From Sphingopyxis italica (lineage in GTDB: Bacteria; Pseudomonadota; Alphaproteobacteria; Sphingomonadales; Sphingomonadaceae), in NCBI RefSeq assembly GCF_011926545.1, contig NZ_JAATIT010000004.1, positions 248,001-312,000 on the forward strand: 64,000 nt of DNA, given 5' to 3'. The notes beneath the pieces were generated by a model. It was not told the DNA's origin, made no database searches, and worked only from the letters and a program-made list of their open reading frames with translations. The position numbers and the translations under genes are program-made. Below are positions 17,654 to 26,184 of the stretch, one piece after another. Within the stretch, counting starts at the first letter, position 1, and each line of letters opens with the position of its first letter.

Positions 17654-18092
17654 GCGTCGGATATTATGACAGCGCGGTGGCAATAGTGTTGCAGCGCGGT
17701 AAGTGACGGAATTGCTGCGATTCGTTGCTTTGTCTCCGGAATGTCATAAATAAACTACTGATAATAAAAGATAAAATGACGCTTTGACGCGTTTCCGGTA
17801 GCCCCGGCGAGTCAAGATTTTTATTTCAGTATTTTTACAGGGCCAGCCCTTGATCGACTCGCCGCGCCCTGACTAGACAGGGGGGTCGCCGGCTTTCGCC
17901 AGCGGCCGTTACATCGACATGATTCGCATCTTCTCGGGCCGCTTGTCCCGGACAGGAAAGCTGTGCCTGGCGCAGACGATGAATCGCGATGTGGCTGGCC
18001 GCCCGATCATCCGGCGCAGAGGGGACCTGAGGGGGCGGCACGGCGTGATAGAGAGCGGCAATCGGCATGGGCATGACGCAAAGGGTGGAGCC
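17654..18092 (+). promoter_or_regulatory. dnaA leader with AT-rich stretches and five GANTC sites
   Basis: A gap of about 440 bases between the rpsT terminator and dnaA. It includes an unusually AT-rich run (about 17738-17780, for example TAATAAAAGATAAAATGA) and another at 17815-17838. GANTC sites, the CcrM methylation target in alphaproteobacteria, occur at 17719, 17809, 17856, 17921 and 17981, denser than expected for this base composition. It must hold the dnaA promoter; methylation-linked control as in Caulobacter dnaA is inference. A start at 17919 for dnaA is rejected. Confidence 0.5.
17806..17863. repeat. Inverted repeat with AT-rich loop upstream of dnaA
   Basis: Perfect 8-bp arms GGCGAGTC (17806-17813) and GACTCGCC (17856-17863) enclose a 42-base loop rich in T and a smaller inner dyad AGGGC-CA-GCCCT. 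Each outer arm contains one GANTC site. It lacks a terminal U-tract, so it is not an obvious terminator. Confidence 0.55.
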
Positions 18093-19454
18093 GTGAGCAG
18101 CGATGCCGCTACGCTTTGGCCGCGCGTCGCCGAGGGGCTGCGCCGCGACCTTGGCGTGCGCACCTTCGACCATTGGCTGAAGCCCGTGCGCTTTGCCGAT
18201 TATTGCGCGCTGTCGGGCGTCGTGACGCTCGAAACCGTCAGCCGCTTTTCGGCCAACTGGATCAACGAACGCTTCGGCGACCGGCTCGAACTCGCGTGGC
18301 GGCAGCAATTGCCCGCGGTGCGCAGCGTCATGGTGCGCGGCGGCGCCGCCGCGGACGACCGCGCGGCGAGCCTCGCGGCGGCGCCGCTGCCGAATTTCGA
18401 GGTGCCGAAACCCGTCGCCGCCAATCCCGCGCTGCTCGGTTTCGATCCGCGCCTGTCGTTCGACCGCTTCGTCGTCGCGCGCAGCAATATCCTCGCCGCC
18501 AACGCCGCGCGCCGGATGGCGATGGTCGAGGCGCCGCAGTTCAACCCGCTCTATCTTTGCTCGGGCACCGGGCAGGGCAAGACGCACCTCTTGCAGGCGA
18601 TCGCGCAGGATTATGCCGCGGCGCACCCGACCGCGAACATCATCCTGATGTCGGCCGAAAAATTCATGCTCGAATTCGTCGGCGCGATGCGCGGCGGCGA
18701 CATGATGGCGTTCAAGGCGCGGCTGCGCGCCGCCGACCTGCTGCTGCTCGACGATTTGCAATTCGTGATCGGCAAGAATTCGACGCAGGAGGAACTGCTC
18801 CACACGATCGACGACCTGATGACCGCGGGCAAGCGCCTCGTCGTCACCGCCGACCGCCCGCCGGCGATGCTCGACGGGGTCGAGGCGCGGCTGCTGTCGC
18901 GGCTGTCGGGCGGCCTCGTCGCCGATATCGAGGCGCCCGAGGACGACCTGCGCGAGCGCATCATCCGCCAGCGGCTCGCCGCGATGCCGATGGTCGAGGT
19001 GCCCGATGCGGTCGTCGCCTATCTGGTCAAGCATTTCACCCGCAACATCCGCGAGCTCGAAGGCGCGCTCAACAAGCTGCTCGCCTATGCCGCGCTCACC
19101 GGCACGACGGTCGATCTCACGCTCGCCGAGGACCGGCTCGCCGAAAATGTCCGCTGCGCCCGCCCGCGCATCACGATCGACGAGATTCAGCGCGCGGTGT
19201 GCGCGCACTACCGGCTCGACAAGTCCGAAATGGCGTCGAAGCGCCGCGTCCGCGCGATCGCCCGCCCGCGGCAAGTCGCGATGTATCTCGCGAAAGAACT
19301 GACGCCGCGCTCCTATCCCGAGATCGGGCGCCGCTTCGGCGGCCGCGACCATTCGACGGTGATCCACGCGGTGCGCACGGTCGAGGCGCTGCGCGTCAAC
19401 GACAGCGAACTCGATGCCGAGATCGCCGCGATCCGGCGCAGTCTCAACAGCTGA
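18093..19454 (+). CDS. dnaA: Chromosomal replication initiator protein DnaA
   Basis: A 453-residue AAA+ initiator. Domain I is at the N-terminus (LWPRVAEGLRRDLGVRTFDHWLKP), a short linker follows, then domain III with Walker A GTGQGKTHLLQAI near residue 158, Walker B LLLLDDLQF near 219 and the initiator-specific region. Domain IV carries the DNA-binding signature GGRDHSTVIHAVRTV near 420, preceded by the RRVRAIARPRQVAMYLAKEL helix. The start GTG 18093 (VSSDAATLWPR) has GGGTGGAG upstream; earlier in-frame starts would add an unrelated, arginine-rich stretch. Three DnaA-box-like sites follow directly after the stop. Confidence 0.95.
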   Translation: MSSDAATLWPRVAEGLRRDLGVRTFDHWLKPVRFADYCALSGVVTLETVSRFSANWINERFGDRLELAWRQQLPAVRSVMVRGGAAADDRAASLAAAPLPNFEVPKPVAANPALLGFDPRLSFDRFVVARSNILAANAARRMAMVEAPQFNPLYLCSGTGQGKTHLLQAIAQDYAAAHPTANIILMSAEKFMLEFVGAMRGGDMMAFKARLRAADLLLLDDLQFVIGKNSTQEELLHTIDDLMTAGKRLVVTADRPPAMLDGVEARLLSRLSGGLVADIEAPEDDLRERIIRQRLAAMPMVEVPDAVVAYLVKHFTRNIRELEGALNKLLAYAALTGTTVDLTLAEDRLAENVRCARPRITIDEIQRAVCAHYRLDKSEMASKRRVRAIARPRQVAMYLAKELTPRSYPEIGRRFGGRDHSTVIHAVRTVEALRVNDSELDAEIAAIRRSLNS

Positions 19455-19494
19455 TCCACAGGGTTTGCCGGGGTTATCCCCGGAGATATCCACA
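19452..19494 (+). promoter_or_regulatory. Cluster of three DnaA-box-like sites
   Basis: Same-strand matches to the TTATCCACA box are TGATCCACA at 19452 (one mismatch), TTATCCCCG at 19474 (two mismatches) and ATATCCACA at 19486 (one mismatch), all within 43 bases starting at the dnaA stop. Spacing and common orientation are compatible with DnaA binding, either as part of an origin or for titration or autoregulation. No extended AT-rich unwinding region is seen immediately beside them. Confidence 0.5.
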
Positions 19495-19552
19495 TCGTTC
19501 GAAAGTCGGCTTTGGGGTGGAAAGCGGTCTTTGGCCTGTCTATCGTTGCCTC

Positions 19553-19843
19553 ATGCCGTTTGCCCGAAAGATTATTCTGCACGTCCCAGTATCGGATGAA
19601 GCCCTACTAGACGGATTCGTCGAGCAGTGCCTCATCGACGACGTTTCACTCGTAGCTGTTGTTGGCCCCGGTTGTGAAAAAATTGAGGAAATTATTGACG
19701 AAATCGTAGTGGGCGAAGGCAACGATCAGAATCGCTTCCTGTGCACGACTTCGCATCCGAACGATCCATTTGATGACGTGTTGAATATGGCAGAGACTTG
19801 GGAGTTTGAACGCGGCGATCCTGTGCAACAGGTCCGACTTTAG
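19553..19843 (+). CDS. Conserved-looking 96-residue protein of unknown function
   Basis: Encodes an acidic 96-residue protein beginning MPFARKIILHVPVSDEALLD and containing FVEQCLIDDVSLVAVVGPGCEKIEEIIDEIVVG and FLCTTSHPND. The alternating strand/helix pattern suggests a small alpha/beta fold (a response-receiver-like strand at SLVAVVGPG), but I cannot name a family with confidence. Codon use differs from its neighbours (many GTT, GTA, ATT and GAA codons), giving clearly lower GC and hinting at horizontal transfer. No ribosome binding site is obvious. It is followed by a strong bidirectional terminator. Confidence 0.65.
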   Translation: MPFARKIILHVPVSDEALLDGFVEQCLIDDVSLVAVVGPGCEKIEEIIDEIVVGEGNDQNRFLCTTSHPNDPFDDVLNMAETWEFERGDPVQQVRL

Positions 19844-19883
19844 ACGTCCGCTACCGGCCGAAAACTGCCATTCCCATTGTAAG

Positions 19884-19923
19884 AAAAAGGCCCGCCGTCC
19901 GTGTGGAGGGCGGGCCTTTATTT
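19884..19923. terminator. Bidirectional rho-independent terminator
   Basis: Arms AAAGGCCCGCC and GGCGGGCCTTT enclose an 11- to 13-base loop. On the plus strand the stem ends in TTTATTT, and on the minus strand in CTTTTTCTTA, so it can stop both the 96-residue gene and the convergent DUF4136 gene. Confidence 0.92.
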
Positions 19924-19938
19924 GGCTCCGAAGGTAAT

Positions 19939-20628
19939 TCAGCCCTTTTCAGGCGGTGCGACGGTGATCCTTACCCGCTCGCCCGAATTGCCCGGGAAAC
20001 CCGTGAACATCGCCTCGACGAGGTTCGGGACCAGCGTTTGCAGATTATTGTCGCGCGACTGCGCCTCGGCATGGCCTTCGAACAGCCGCGAGCCGTCGGC
20101 GGCGCGGTCGATCTCCAGTTTCAGGCCGCTGGTGTAGACGGTATAGCTCGACACGTCGTTATAGCCCCAGCCGGGCCCGAAACCGCCCCACAGGAAGGGG
20201 TCGCGATAGCCATAGACATAGCGGCGCCCGCCGCGCCCGGTGACGATCACGGGGCGATAGAAGCCGCGGCGGTAAAAGCCGCCGTACCAGGGATCGCCGA
20301 AGCCGGGGCTCGACACGACGCGTTCGCGGCCCTTGTCGACGCCATAGTCCATGCGGACGACCAGATCGGCGCTTTCGCGGTTCGCGGCGGGGCGATAGCC
20401 ATAGCGGGTCAGTTCGCCCGCGACGATATTCGCATATTGGCGAAACTCGATGCCGCCCTGCAGCGCGGGGTCGCTCGCCTCGACGACGAAGCTCTGGCCC
20501 TGCGGCGCGGGAAGCTGCGACTGGAAGCGCGCGACATCGGCCTTGAAAGGGGTCGCGCAGCCAGCCAGCGCCAGCGCCGCGCCCGTCATGGCGGCAAGGC
20601 CCAGCCGCCGGAAATTGATCTTGTTCAT
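19939..20628 (-). CDS. DUF4136 family lipoprotein
   Basis: A 229-residue predicted outer-membrane or periplasmic lipoprotein. The signal sequence ends with the lipobox LAGC (LALAGCATP, Cys near 24). The body has a FRQYANIVAGELTRYGY helix, then a Gly/Tyr/Arg-rich middle (YGGFYRRGFYRP, GGRRYVYGYRDPFLWGG), then a beta-rich end with VYTSGLKLEIDRAADG, as in DUF4136 proteins. The function of the family is unknown. It is a single gene between a bidirectional terminator and a 170-base gap before trpS. Confidence 0.8.
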   Translation of the reverse strand: MNKINFRRLGLAAMTGAALALAGCATPFKADVARFQSQLPAPQGQSFVVEASDPALQGGIEFRQYANIVAGELTRYGYRPAANRESADLVVRMDYGVDKGRERVVSSPGFGDPWYGGFYRRGFYRPVIVTGRGGRRYVYGYRDPFLWGGFGPGWGYNDVSSYTVYTSGLKLEIDRAADGSRLFEGHAEAQSRDNNLQTLVPNLVEAMFTGFPGNSGERVRITVAPPEKG

Positions 20629-20800
20629 CGTCCTGGCTCCGTGATTCGGGGGTGCGCTAAAGTCGCGCTCTCAATACCATAGACTATGCCGATGCGACTT
20701 AACCTTGGTTGAACTCGTTTCGTCGCACGGTGGTTCCGCCGTCTGATATGGGGGCATCGAACGCAAAAACAAGGATTTTCGCTGGCAGGGCGACGCTGTG

Positions 20801-21808
20801 TCAGCGGCAGAGCCCCAGCGCGGCATAGGCGGCGTCGAGCGTCGGCTTGGCGAGTGCGCGCGCCTTATCGGCGCCCTTGTCGAGGATCGCGTCGAGCGCC
20901 GCGGCATCGTCCTTCAGCGCGACGAAGCGCGCGTTGATCGGGCCGAGCTTTCCGATCAGCAATTCGCCAAGCGCGGGCTTGAATGCCCCGAAGCCTTGCC
21001 CTGCGTGGTCGCGCAGCACCGCATCGACGCTGGTGTCGGCGAGCGCGGCATAAATGCCGACGAGGTTGCGCGCCTCTGCGCGCCCTTCGAGCCCTTCGGC
21101 TTCGGACGGCAGCACCTCGGGATCGGTCTTCGCCTTCCGCACCTTCTGCATCATCGTGTCGGCGTCGTCGGTCAGGTTGATGCGGCTCATGTCCGACGGG
21201 TCGGACTTGGACATTTTCGCAGCGCCGTCGCGCAGGCTCATAATGCGCGCGAGGCCCGCCGGGATGATCGGCTCGGGCAGCGTGAACACCGGCGCGTCTT
21301 CGCTCGCATAATCATTGTTGAATTTCTGCGCGACGTCGCGCGCAAGCTCGAGATGCTGCTTCTGGTCCTCGCCCACGGGGACGTGCGTCGTCTGATAGAG
21401 CAGCACGTCGGCCGCCTGCAGCACGGGATAGGTATAGAGCGCCGCCGATGCGCTTTCGCGGTTCTTGCCCGACTTGTCCTTGAACTGCGTCATGCGGTTG
21501 AGCCAGCCGAGCCGCGCGGTGCCGTTGAGCAGCCATTGCAGCTCGGCGTGGGCGGGAACGCGCGCCTGGTTGAACAGGATCGAGCGGTCGGTGTCGATCC
21601 CGCAGGCGACGAGCGCGGCGGTCATCGCGCGCGTGTTGGCGGTCAATTCGGCGGGGACGTGCGGCATCGAGATCGCGTGCAGATCGGCGAGGAAATAGAG
21701 CTTGTCGCCCGCCATCTCGTCCTGCATGCGCACCCAGTTGCGGATCGCGCCCAGATAATTGCCGAGGTGCAAATTTCCGGTGGGCTGAATGCCCGATAGC
21801 GTCCGCAT
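20801..21808 (-). CDS. trpS: Tryptophan-tRNA ligase
   Basis: A 335-residue class I synthetase charging tRNA-Trp. The HIGH-type motif is SGIQPTGNLHLGNYLGA at the N-terminus and the KMSKS loop is AAKMSKSDPSD near residue 196. The expected Trp-pocket regions FLADLHAIS and TYPVLQAADVLLYQTTHVPVGEDQKQH (split between lines of the fold) are present. The start MRTLSGIQPTG at 21808 is chosen although the frame stays open far upstream into murJ, because that extension is an Arg/Ser-rich shadow. murJ ends 14 bases upstream, so secB-murJ-trpS may be one transcript. Confidence 0.96.
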   Translation of the reverse strand: MRTLSGIQPTGNLHLGNYLGAIRNWVRMQDEMAGDKLYFLADLHAISMPHVPAELTANTRAMTAALVACGIDTDRSILFNQARVPAHAELQWLLNGTARLGWLNRMTQFKDKSGKNRESASAALYTYPVLQAADVLLYQTTHVPVGEDQKQHLELARDVAQKFNNDYASEDAPVFTLPEPIIPAGLARIMSLRDGAAKMSKSDPSDMSRINLTDDADTMMQKVRKAKTDPEVLPSEAEGLEGRAEARNLVGIYAALADTSVDAVLRDHAGQGFGAFKPALGELLIGKLGPINARFVALKDDAAALDAILDKGADKARALAKPTLDAAYAALGLCR

Positions 21809-21821
21809 GATGTCCGTCCTG

Positions 21822-23399
21822 TTAGAGTGTGCGCCGGCGCAGCTGGCCGATGGTGTCGCGATTGACCACGCCGAACAGGAAGGCGCAACCAAAGAATATG
21901 ATCGCGCCCGCCGCCACCAGCGCGCCGAGCGCGACGATCCGTTCGAACACGCCGCCGATGAAGGCGTCGCCCGCCAGCGGGATCGCATAGTGGAGCGCCG
22001 CCGCCATCGCCGCCGCGGCGAGGATGATGCGCACGATTCGCCCGGCGACCTGGCCGGTGAGGCGGAAATGCCCCTTGTGGTGGAGGAGCGCGTAGAGCAT
22101 CGCCACATTGCACCAGGCGGCGATCGAGCCCGCGAGCGCGAGCCCGACGATGCCGAGCCGCGGGATCAGCAACAGGTTGAGCGCGATGTTGACCGCCAGC
22201 GAAATCGCCGCGGTCCACACCGGTGTGCGCGTGTCCTTGCGCGCGAAGAAATTGGGGACGAGCACCTTGACCAGCACATAGGCGGGAAGTCCGACGACGA
22301 GCCCGCCGACGACCGCGCCGGTCGCGCGCCCGTCGGCGACGCTATATTGCCCGCCGACGTAGAAGGCGCTGGTGATCGCGGGCCCCGCGACGAACAGCGC
22401 GACGGCGGCGGGGACGGTGAGCAGCATCGCGAGTTCGACCGCGTTGCTCTGGAGCCGGAACGCCCCGTCGCGATCGTCCTGTGCGACGAAGCGCGATAGC
22501 GCGGGCAGGATCGCGGTGCCGAGCGCGATGCCGATGATGCCGAGCGGCAGCTGGTTGAGCCGGTCGGCCATCGCGAGATAGGTGATGCTCTTGTCGGGCA
22601 GCGTCGCGATGAAGAAAAGGTCGATGAAGCGGCTGATCTGATAGACGCCGGCGCCGAACACCGCGGGCAGGATCAGCACCCCCATCTCGCGCACCCCCGC
22701 GGTCAGCCGGGGGCGGCGCAGCGCCGGGCGAAATCCCGATCGCCGGATCCAGTGATAAAGCCAGGCGAGCTGGAACAGGCCCGAAAGCGAGACCGAGATC
22801 GCGAGATAAAGCCCCGTCGCGGCCTTTGATGCTTCGCCTCCATCGCCCGTGAACAGCCCGAGGAGCAGCGCGCCGATCAGGCAGATGTTGAGCAGGATCG
22901 GCGCGGCGGCGGCGGCGGCGAAGCGCGACAGGCTGTTGAGGATCGCCGCGAACAAAGTCGCGGCGCTCATAAAGGCCAGATAGGGAAAGGCGATGCGCGC
23001 CATCAGCACGGCGAGGTCGAAGGTCTCGCTATCGGCCTGCAACGCGTCGCTCGCGAACAACCCCATAATCCATGGCATGACGATCAGCAGCAGCGCCGAA
23101 AAAACGATCAGGACCGGAATCAGCACCGCGAGCACGGCGTCGGCGAAGGCGCGCGCCTCGCCATGATCGCCGTCCTGCGTCATCCGCTGGTTGAACAGCG
23201 GAATGAAGGCGGCGGCGAACGCGCCCTCGGCGAACAGGCGGCGGAATATGTTGGGCAGCTGGAAGGCGAGCTGCCAGGCATCGGCGACGCCGCCGGCGCC
23301 GAGAATGCGGCTGAGCAGCATGTCGCGCGCGAAGCCGAAAATGCGGCTGACCATCGTCAGGCCGCCGATCGTCCCCACGCTTTTGACGAGGCTGCTCAA
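21822..23399 (-). CDS. murJ: Lipid II flippase MurJ
   Basis: A 525-residue MATE-like (MOP superfamily) membrane protein that flips lipid II to the periplasm. The N-terminus SLVKSVGTIGGLTMVSRIFGFARD, then LGAGGVADAWQLAFQLPNIFRRLFAEGAF (with the family motif around the first Arg residues), and about 14 TM segments are typical. The start is TTG at 23399 after a GAGGG. It lies between secB (27 bases upstream) and trpS, all on the minus strand. Confidence 0.95.
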   Translation of the reverse strand: MSSLVKSVGTIGGLTMVSRIFGFARDMLLSRILGAGGVADAWQLAFQLPNIFRRLFAEGAFAAAFIPLFNQRMTQDGDHGEARAFADAVLAVLIPVLIVFSALLLIVMPWIMGLFASDALQADSETFDLAVLMARIAFPYLAFMSAATLFAAILNSLSRFAAAAAAPILLNICLIGALLLGLFTGDGGEASKAATGLYLAISVSLSGLFQLAWLYHWIRRSGFRPALRRPRLTAGVREMGVLILPAVFGAGVYQISRFIDLFFIATLPDKSITYLAMADRLNQLPLGIIGIALGTAILPALSRFVAQDDRDGAFRLQSNAVELAMLLTVPAAVALFVAGPAITSAFYVGGQYSVADGRATGAVVGGLVVGLPAYVLVKVLVPNFFARKDTRTPVWTAAISLAVNIALNLLLIPRLGIVGLALAGSIAAWCNVAMLYALLHHKGHFRLTGQVAGRIVRIILAAAAMAAALHYAIPLAGDAFIGGVFERIVALGALVAAGAIIFFGCAFLFGVVNRDTIGQLRRRTL

Positions 23400-23426
23400 G
23401 CCCTCAGCTCGCCCCCGTTACGGGGT

Positions 23427-23942
23427 TCAGGCCTGGCCGACCGCGACTTCGCCGGCCGCTTCGGCCTGCGCCGCCTGGACCTGCTGCGCGAACAGGCCGT
23501 GGAAATCGATCGGTTCGAGCAGCAGCGGCGGGAAGCCCCCATCCTGCACGGCATCGGCGACGACGCGGCGCGCGAAGGGGAACAGGATGCGCGGCGCTTC
23601 GGCAAGGAAGAAGGGCTGCAACTGGTCGTCGGGGACGTGACGCACGCCGAACAGGCCGGCATATTTCAGGTCGATCACGAAGCTCGTGCCCGCGTCGGTC
23701 TTCGACGTGACGTCGATCTTCAGCGTCACTTCATACAGATTCTCGCCGACATTGTCGGCGGCGATGTTGAACTGGACGTCGATCTGCGGCGCTTCCTGCC
23801 ACTGATAGACGGCGGGCGCGTTCGGATTTTCGAACGACAGATCCTTCACATATTGCGAAATCAGGCCGATCGCCGGACTCGTGTCCTCGCCATTGGGTTG
23901 CAGGGCGGGGTTGTTGAGGTCGGGGCTCGTTTCGTCGGCCAT
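23427..23942 (-). CDS. secB: Protein-export chaperone SecB
   Basis: A 171-residue cytoplasmic chaperone that keeps preproteins unfolded for SecA/SecYEG. Typical SecB features are ISQYVKDLSFENPNAP, QFNIAADNVGENLYEVTLKIDV, the hydrophobic peptide-binding strand YAGLFGV, and APRILFPFARRVVADAVQDGGFPPLLLEPIDF. The C-terminus is Ala/Gln-rich, as in alphaproteobacteria. ATG 23942 (MADETSPDL) is preferred over the ATG nine bases upstream because family members start there. It is divergent from the TimA-like gene. Confidence 0.95.
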   Translation of the reverse strand: MADETSPDLNNPALQPNGEDTSPAIGLISQYVKDLSFENPNAPAVYQWQEAPQIDVQFNIAADNVGENLYEVTLKIDVTSKTDAGTSFVIDLKYAGLFGVRHVPDDQLQPFFLAEAPRILFPFARRVVADAVQDGGFPPLLLEPIDFHGLFAQQVQAAQAEAAGEVAVGQA

Positions 23943-24190
23943 GATGATCAAGCTTTCACTGAAAAGATGGAAACAATTCGCATCCGCGGACCGTGTCGGA
24001 ACCGCGGCGGACGGTTGCCGCGGCGCTTAGCAGCGCCCGGCGGCAAGCACAATGGGCCGATGCCGAGCCGGGGTGGCGGGGCGAATCGTTGACCTGCCGC
24101 CGGCCGGCGGCCATGGCTATTTGAAACCGGGGCCCGTATCGCCTATGTATCAGCTAAGATGTTTTGTTCTTCCGCATTGGATTTTTGCCC

Positions 24191-24853
24191 GTGACCGCTT
24201 TTTCGATCGTCCTGCTCGCCATGATCGCCGCCTTCCTCGGGATGCGGCTCTACTCGGTGCTCGGCAAGCGCACGGGGCATGAGCAGGAACCCGTGCTGCC
24301 GCGCGAGCGCGCCGCCGCGCCGCCGGCCCGGCTCGACGAGGGCGATGGCGCGTCGGCCGCGGCGCCCGCACCCGCCGACACGTCGGGGCTGGTCTATGAA
24401 CCTTCCGCCGAGGCCGGGCTTCGCCAATTGCTCTCGGCCGACCGCAATTTCGACGCCGGCCGCTTCATGGAAGGCGCCGGAGCGGCGTATCGCATGATCC
24501 TCGAGGCCTATTGGAAGGACGACCGCGACACGCTGCGCGACCTTTGCGACGACGACAGCTACGAAGCCTTCGTCGAAGCGATAACGGCGCGCGCGGCGCG
24601 CGGCGAAACGCTCGACAACCGCTTGATCGGCATCGATTCGGCGAAGATCACCGCGGTCGAGATGAGCCGCGGCGAAGCGCGGATCACCGTGCGCTATCAT
24701 GCCGACATCAGCGCGATCACCCGCGATGCCGACGGCAAGCTGATCGCCGGGTCGATGAGCGACGCGGAGCAGGCCGACGACCTCTGGACCTTCCGCCGCC
24801 AGATCGGCAGCAACGACCCCAATTGGGTGCTCGACGAAGCCGAATCGGCCTGA
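24191..24853 (+). CDS. timA: Tim44/TimA domain membrane-associated protein
   Basis: A 220-residue protein with one N-terminal TM helix (TAFSIVLLAMIAAFLGMRLYSVLGKRTGHEQEP), a Pro/Ala-rich linker, then a Tim44-like domain (about 90-220) with FDAGRFMEGAGAAYRMILEAYWKDD and the ending DDLWTFRRQIGSNDPNWVLDE. Bacterial TimA is related to mitochondrial import component Tim44 and is found in alphaproteobacteria. The start GTG 24191 is chosen over an upstream TTG because family members begin at this hydrophobic segment. Divergent from secB and followed by mltA, it shows the secB-timA-mltA-smr arrangement typical of the class. Confidence 0.85.
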   Translation: MTAFSIVLLAMIAAFLGMRLYSVLGKRTGHEQEPVLPRERAAAPPARLDEGDGASAAAPAPADTSGLVYEPSAEAGLRQLLSADRNFDAGRFMEGAGAAYRMILEAYWKDDRDTLRDLCDDDSYEAFVEAITARAARGETLDNRLIGIDSAKITAVEMSRGEARITVRYHADISAITRDADGKLIAGSMSDAEQADDLWTFRRQIGSNDPNWVLDEAESA

Positions 24854-24857
24854 TCGC

Positions 24858-26183
24858 GTGAATCAGACGGTGGGGGCGCCGCGCGCGCGGGCTTTCGGAT
24901 TCGCGCTGCTCGCCGCCCTGCCGCTGCTGTCGGGCTGCGCGTCGGTCGTTCCCGCGGGCACCGGCAGCCGCCCGGCGACCGTCACCCCCGCCCCATCGTC
25001 GCCGCTCGGCACCCCGCGCCCCTATGTGCCGCGCCCGTCCGAGCGCCCCGGCGCCGCCGCGCAGCCGATCCCGGCCACCCCGCTTGCACCGCTTCCCGCC
25101 GCCGCGCCCCCCGCCGAGGCGACGACCGCCGCCGCCAGCGGAGTGATCGCCGGCCCCGAATTCGCGACGCTCGGCGTGAGTGCCGAGCAGGCGGCTGCCG
25201 CGCTCGCCGCCTTCCGCATCAGCTGCCCTTCGGTGCAGCGGCGCACCGATGCGAGCGGCCTCACGTTCGGCGCCGACTGGGCCGAAAGCTGCACCGCGGC
25301 GAAAAACTGGGCCGACAAGGACGCGCTCGCCTTCTTCACGCGCTATTTCGGCACAGTGCAGATCGGCGCGGGCACCGCCTTCGTCACCGGTTATTACGAA
25401 CCCGAGATTGCCGCCGCGCGCACGAAGCGGCCGGGTTATGACATTCCCATCTATCGCCGCCCCGCCGACCTCGTCGAAGTCGACCTCGGCGAGTTCGCCG
25501 ACGATTTGAAGGGCCGCAAGATTCGTGGCCGCGTCGAGGATGGCAATTTCGTCCGTTACTACGACCGCACGGCGATCGAGAGCGGGGCGCTCGAAGGACG
25601 CGGGCTCGAAATCGCCTGGGCGGCCGACGCCGCCGAATTCTTCTTCCTGCAGGTGCAGGGCTCGGGCCGCCTGCGCCTCCCCGACGGCGGCATCATGCGC
25701 ATCGGCTACGACACGCAGAACGGCCGCGGCTATGTCGGTATCGGCAAGCTTCTGCGCGATCGGGGCGAACTCCAGCCGGGGCAGGCGTCGATGCAGGGCA
25801 TCCTCGATTATCTGCGCGCCGATCCGGTGCGCGGCGCCGCGGTGATGAACGAGAATCCGAGCTGGGTCTTCTTCCGCGAACTGACCGGTCCCGGCCCGCT
25901 AGGCGCCTTGGGTCTCCCGGTGACCGGCCGCGCGAGCGTCGCCGCCGATCCCAAATATGTGCCGCTCGGTGCCCCCGTCTTCCTGTCGCTCGATCGCGCC
26001 GAACCCAATGGTCTGTGGATCGCGCAGGATACCGGCGGCGCGATCAAGGGCGCCAACCGCTTTGACAGCTTCTGGGGTGCGGGCGAGGAAGCGCGCGCGA
26101 TCGCCGGCGGCATGGCGGCGCGGGGCTCGGCGCTGCTCCTGCTCCCCCGCGCGAGCACCGCGCGGCTGATCCCGGCGCCTTGA
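24858..26183 (+). CDS. mltA: Membrane-bound lytic murein transglycosylase A
   Basis: A 441-residue outer-membrane lipoprotein cleaving peptidoglycan glycan strands to 1,6-anhydro products. The signal ends with the lipobox LLSGC (near residue 26), followed by a long Pro/Ala-rich linker. The MltA domain shows FVTGYYEPEI, IPIYRRPADL and the FFFLQVQGSGRLRLPDG region; the 3D domain at the end has WIAQDTGGAIKGANRFDSFWG with the catalytic Asp. It starts with GTG four bases after the timA stop, so the two are probably coupled. Confidence 0.93.
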   Translation: MNQTVGAPRARAFGFALLAALPLLSGCASVVPAGTGSRPATVTPAPSSPLGTPRPYVPRPSERPGAAAQPIPATPLAPLPAAAPPAEATTAAASGVIAGPEFATLGVSAEQAAAALAAFRISCPSVQRRTDASGLTFGADWAESCTAAKNWADKDALAFFTRYFGTVQIGAGTAFVTGYYEPEIAAARTKRPGYDIPIYRRPADLVEVDLGEFADDLKGRKIRGRVEDGNFVRYYDRTAIESGALEGRGLEIAWAADAAEFFFLQVQGSGRLRLPDGGIMRIGYDTQNGRGYVGIGKLLRDRGELQPGQASMQGILDYLRADPVRGAAVMNENPSWVFFRELTGPGPLGALGLPVTGRASVAADPKYVPLGAPVFLSLDRAEPNGLWIAQDTGGAIKGANRFDSFWGAGEEARAIAGGMAARGSALLLLPRASTARLIPAP

Positions 26184-26184
26184 T

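Noticed and set aside
24164..24190. Upstream TTG start for the TimA-like gene
   Set aside because: Adds nine residues not seen in homologues; GTG 24191 fits the family N-terminus.
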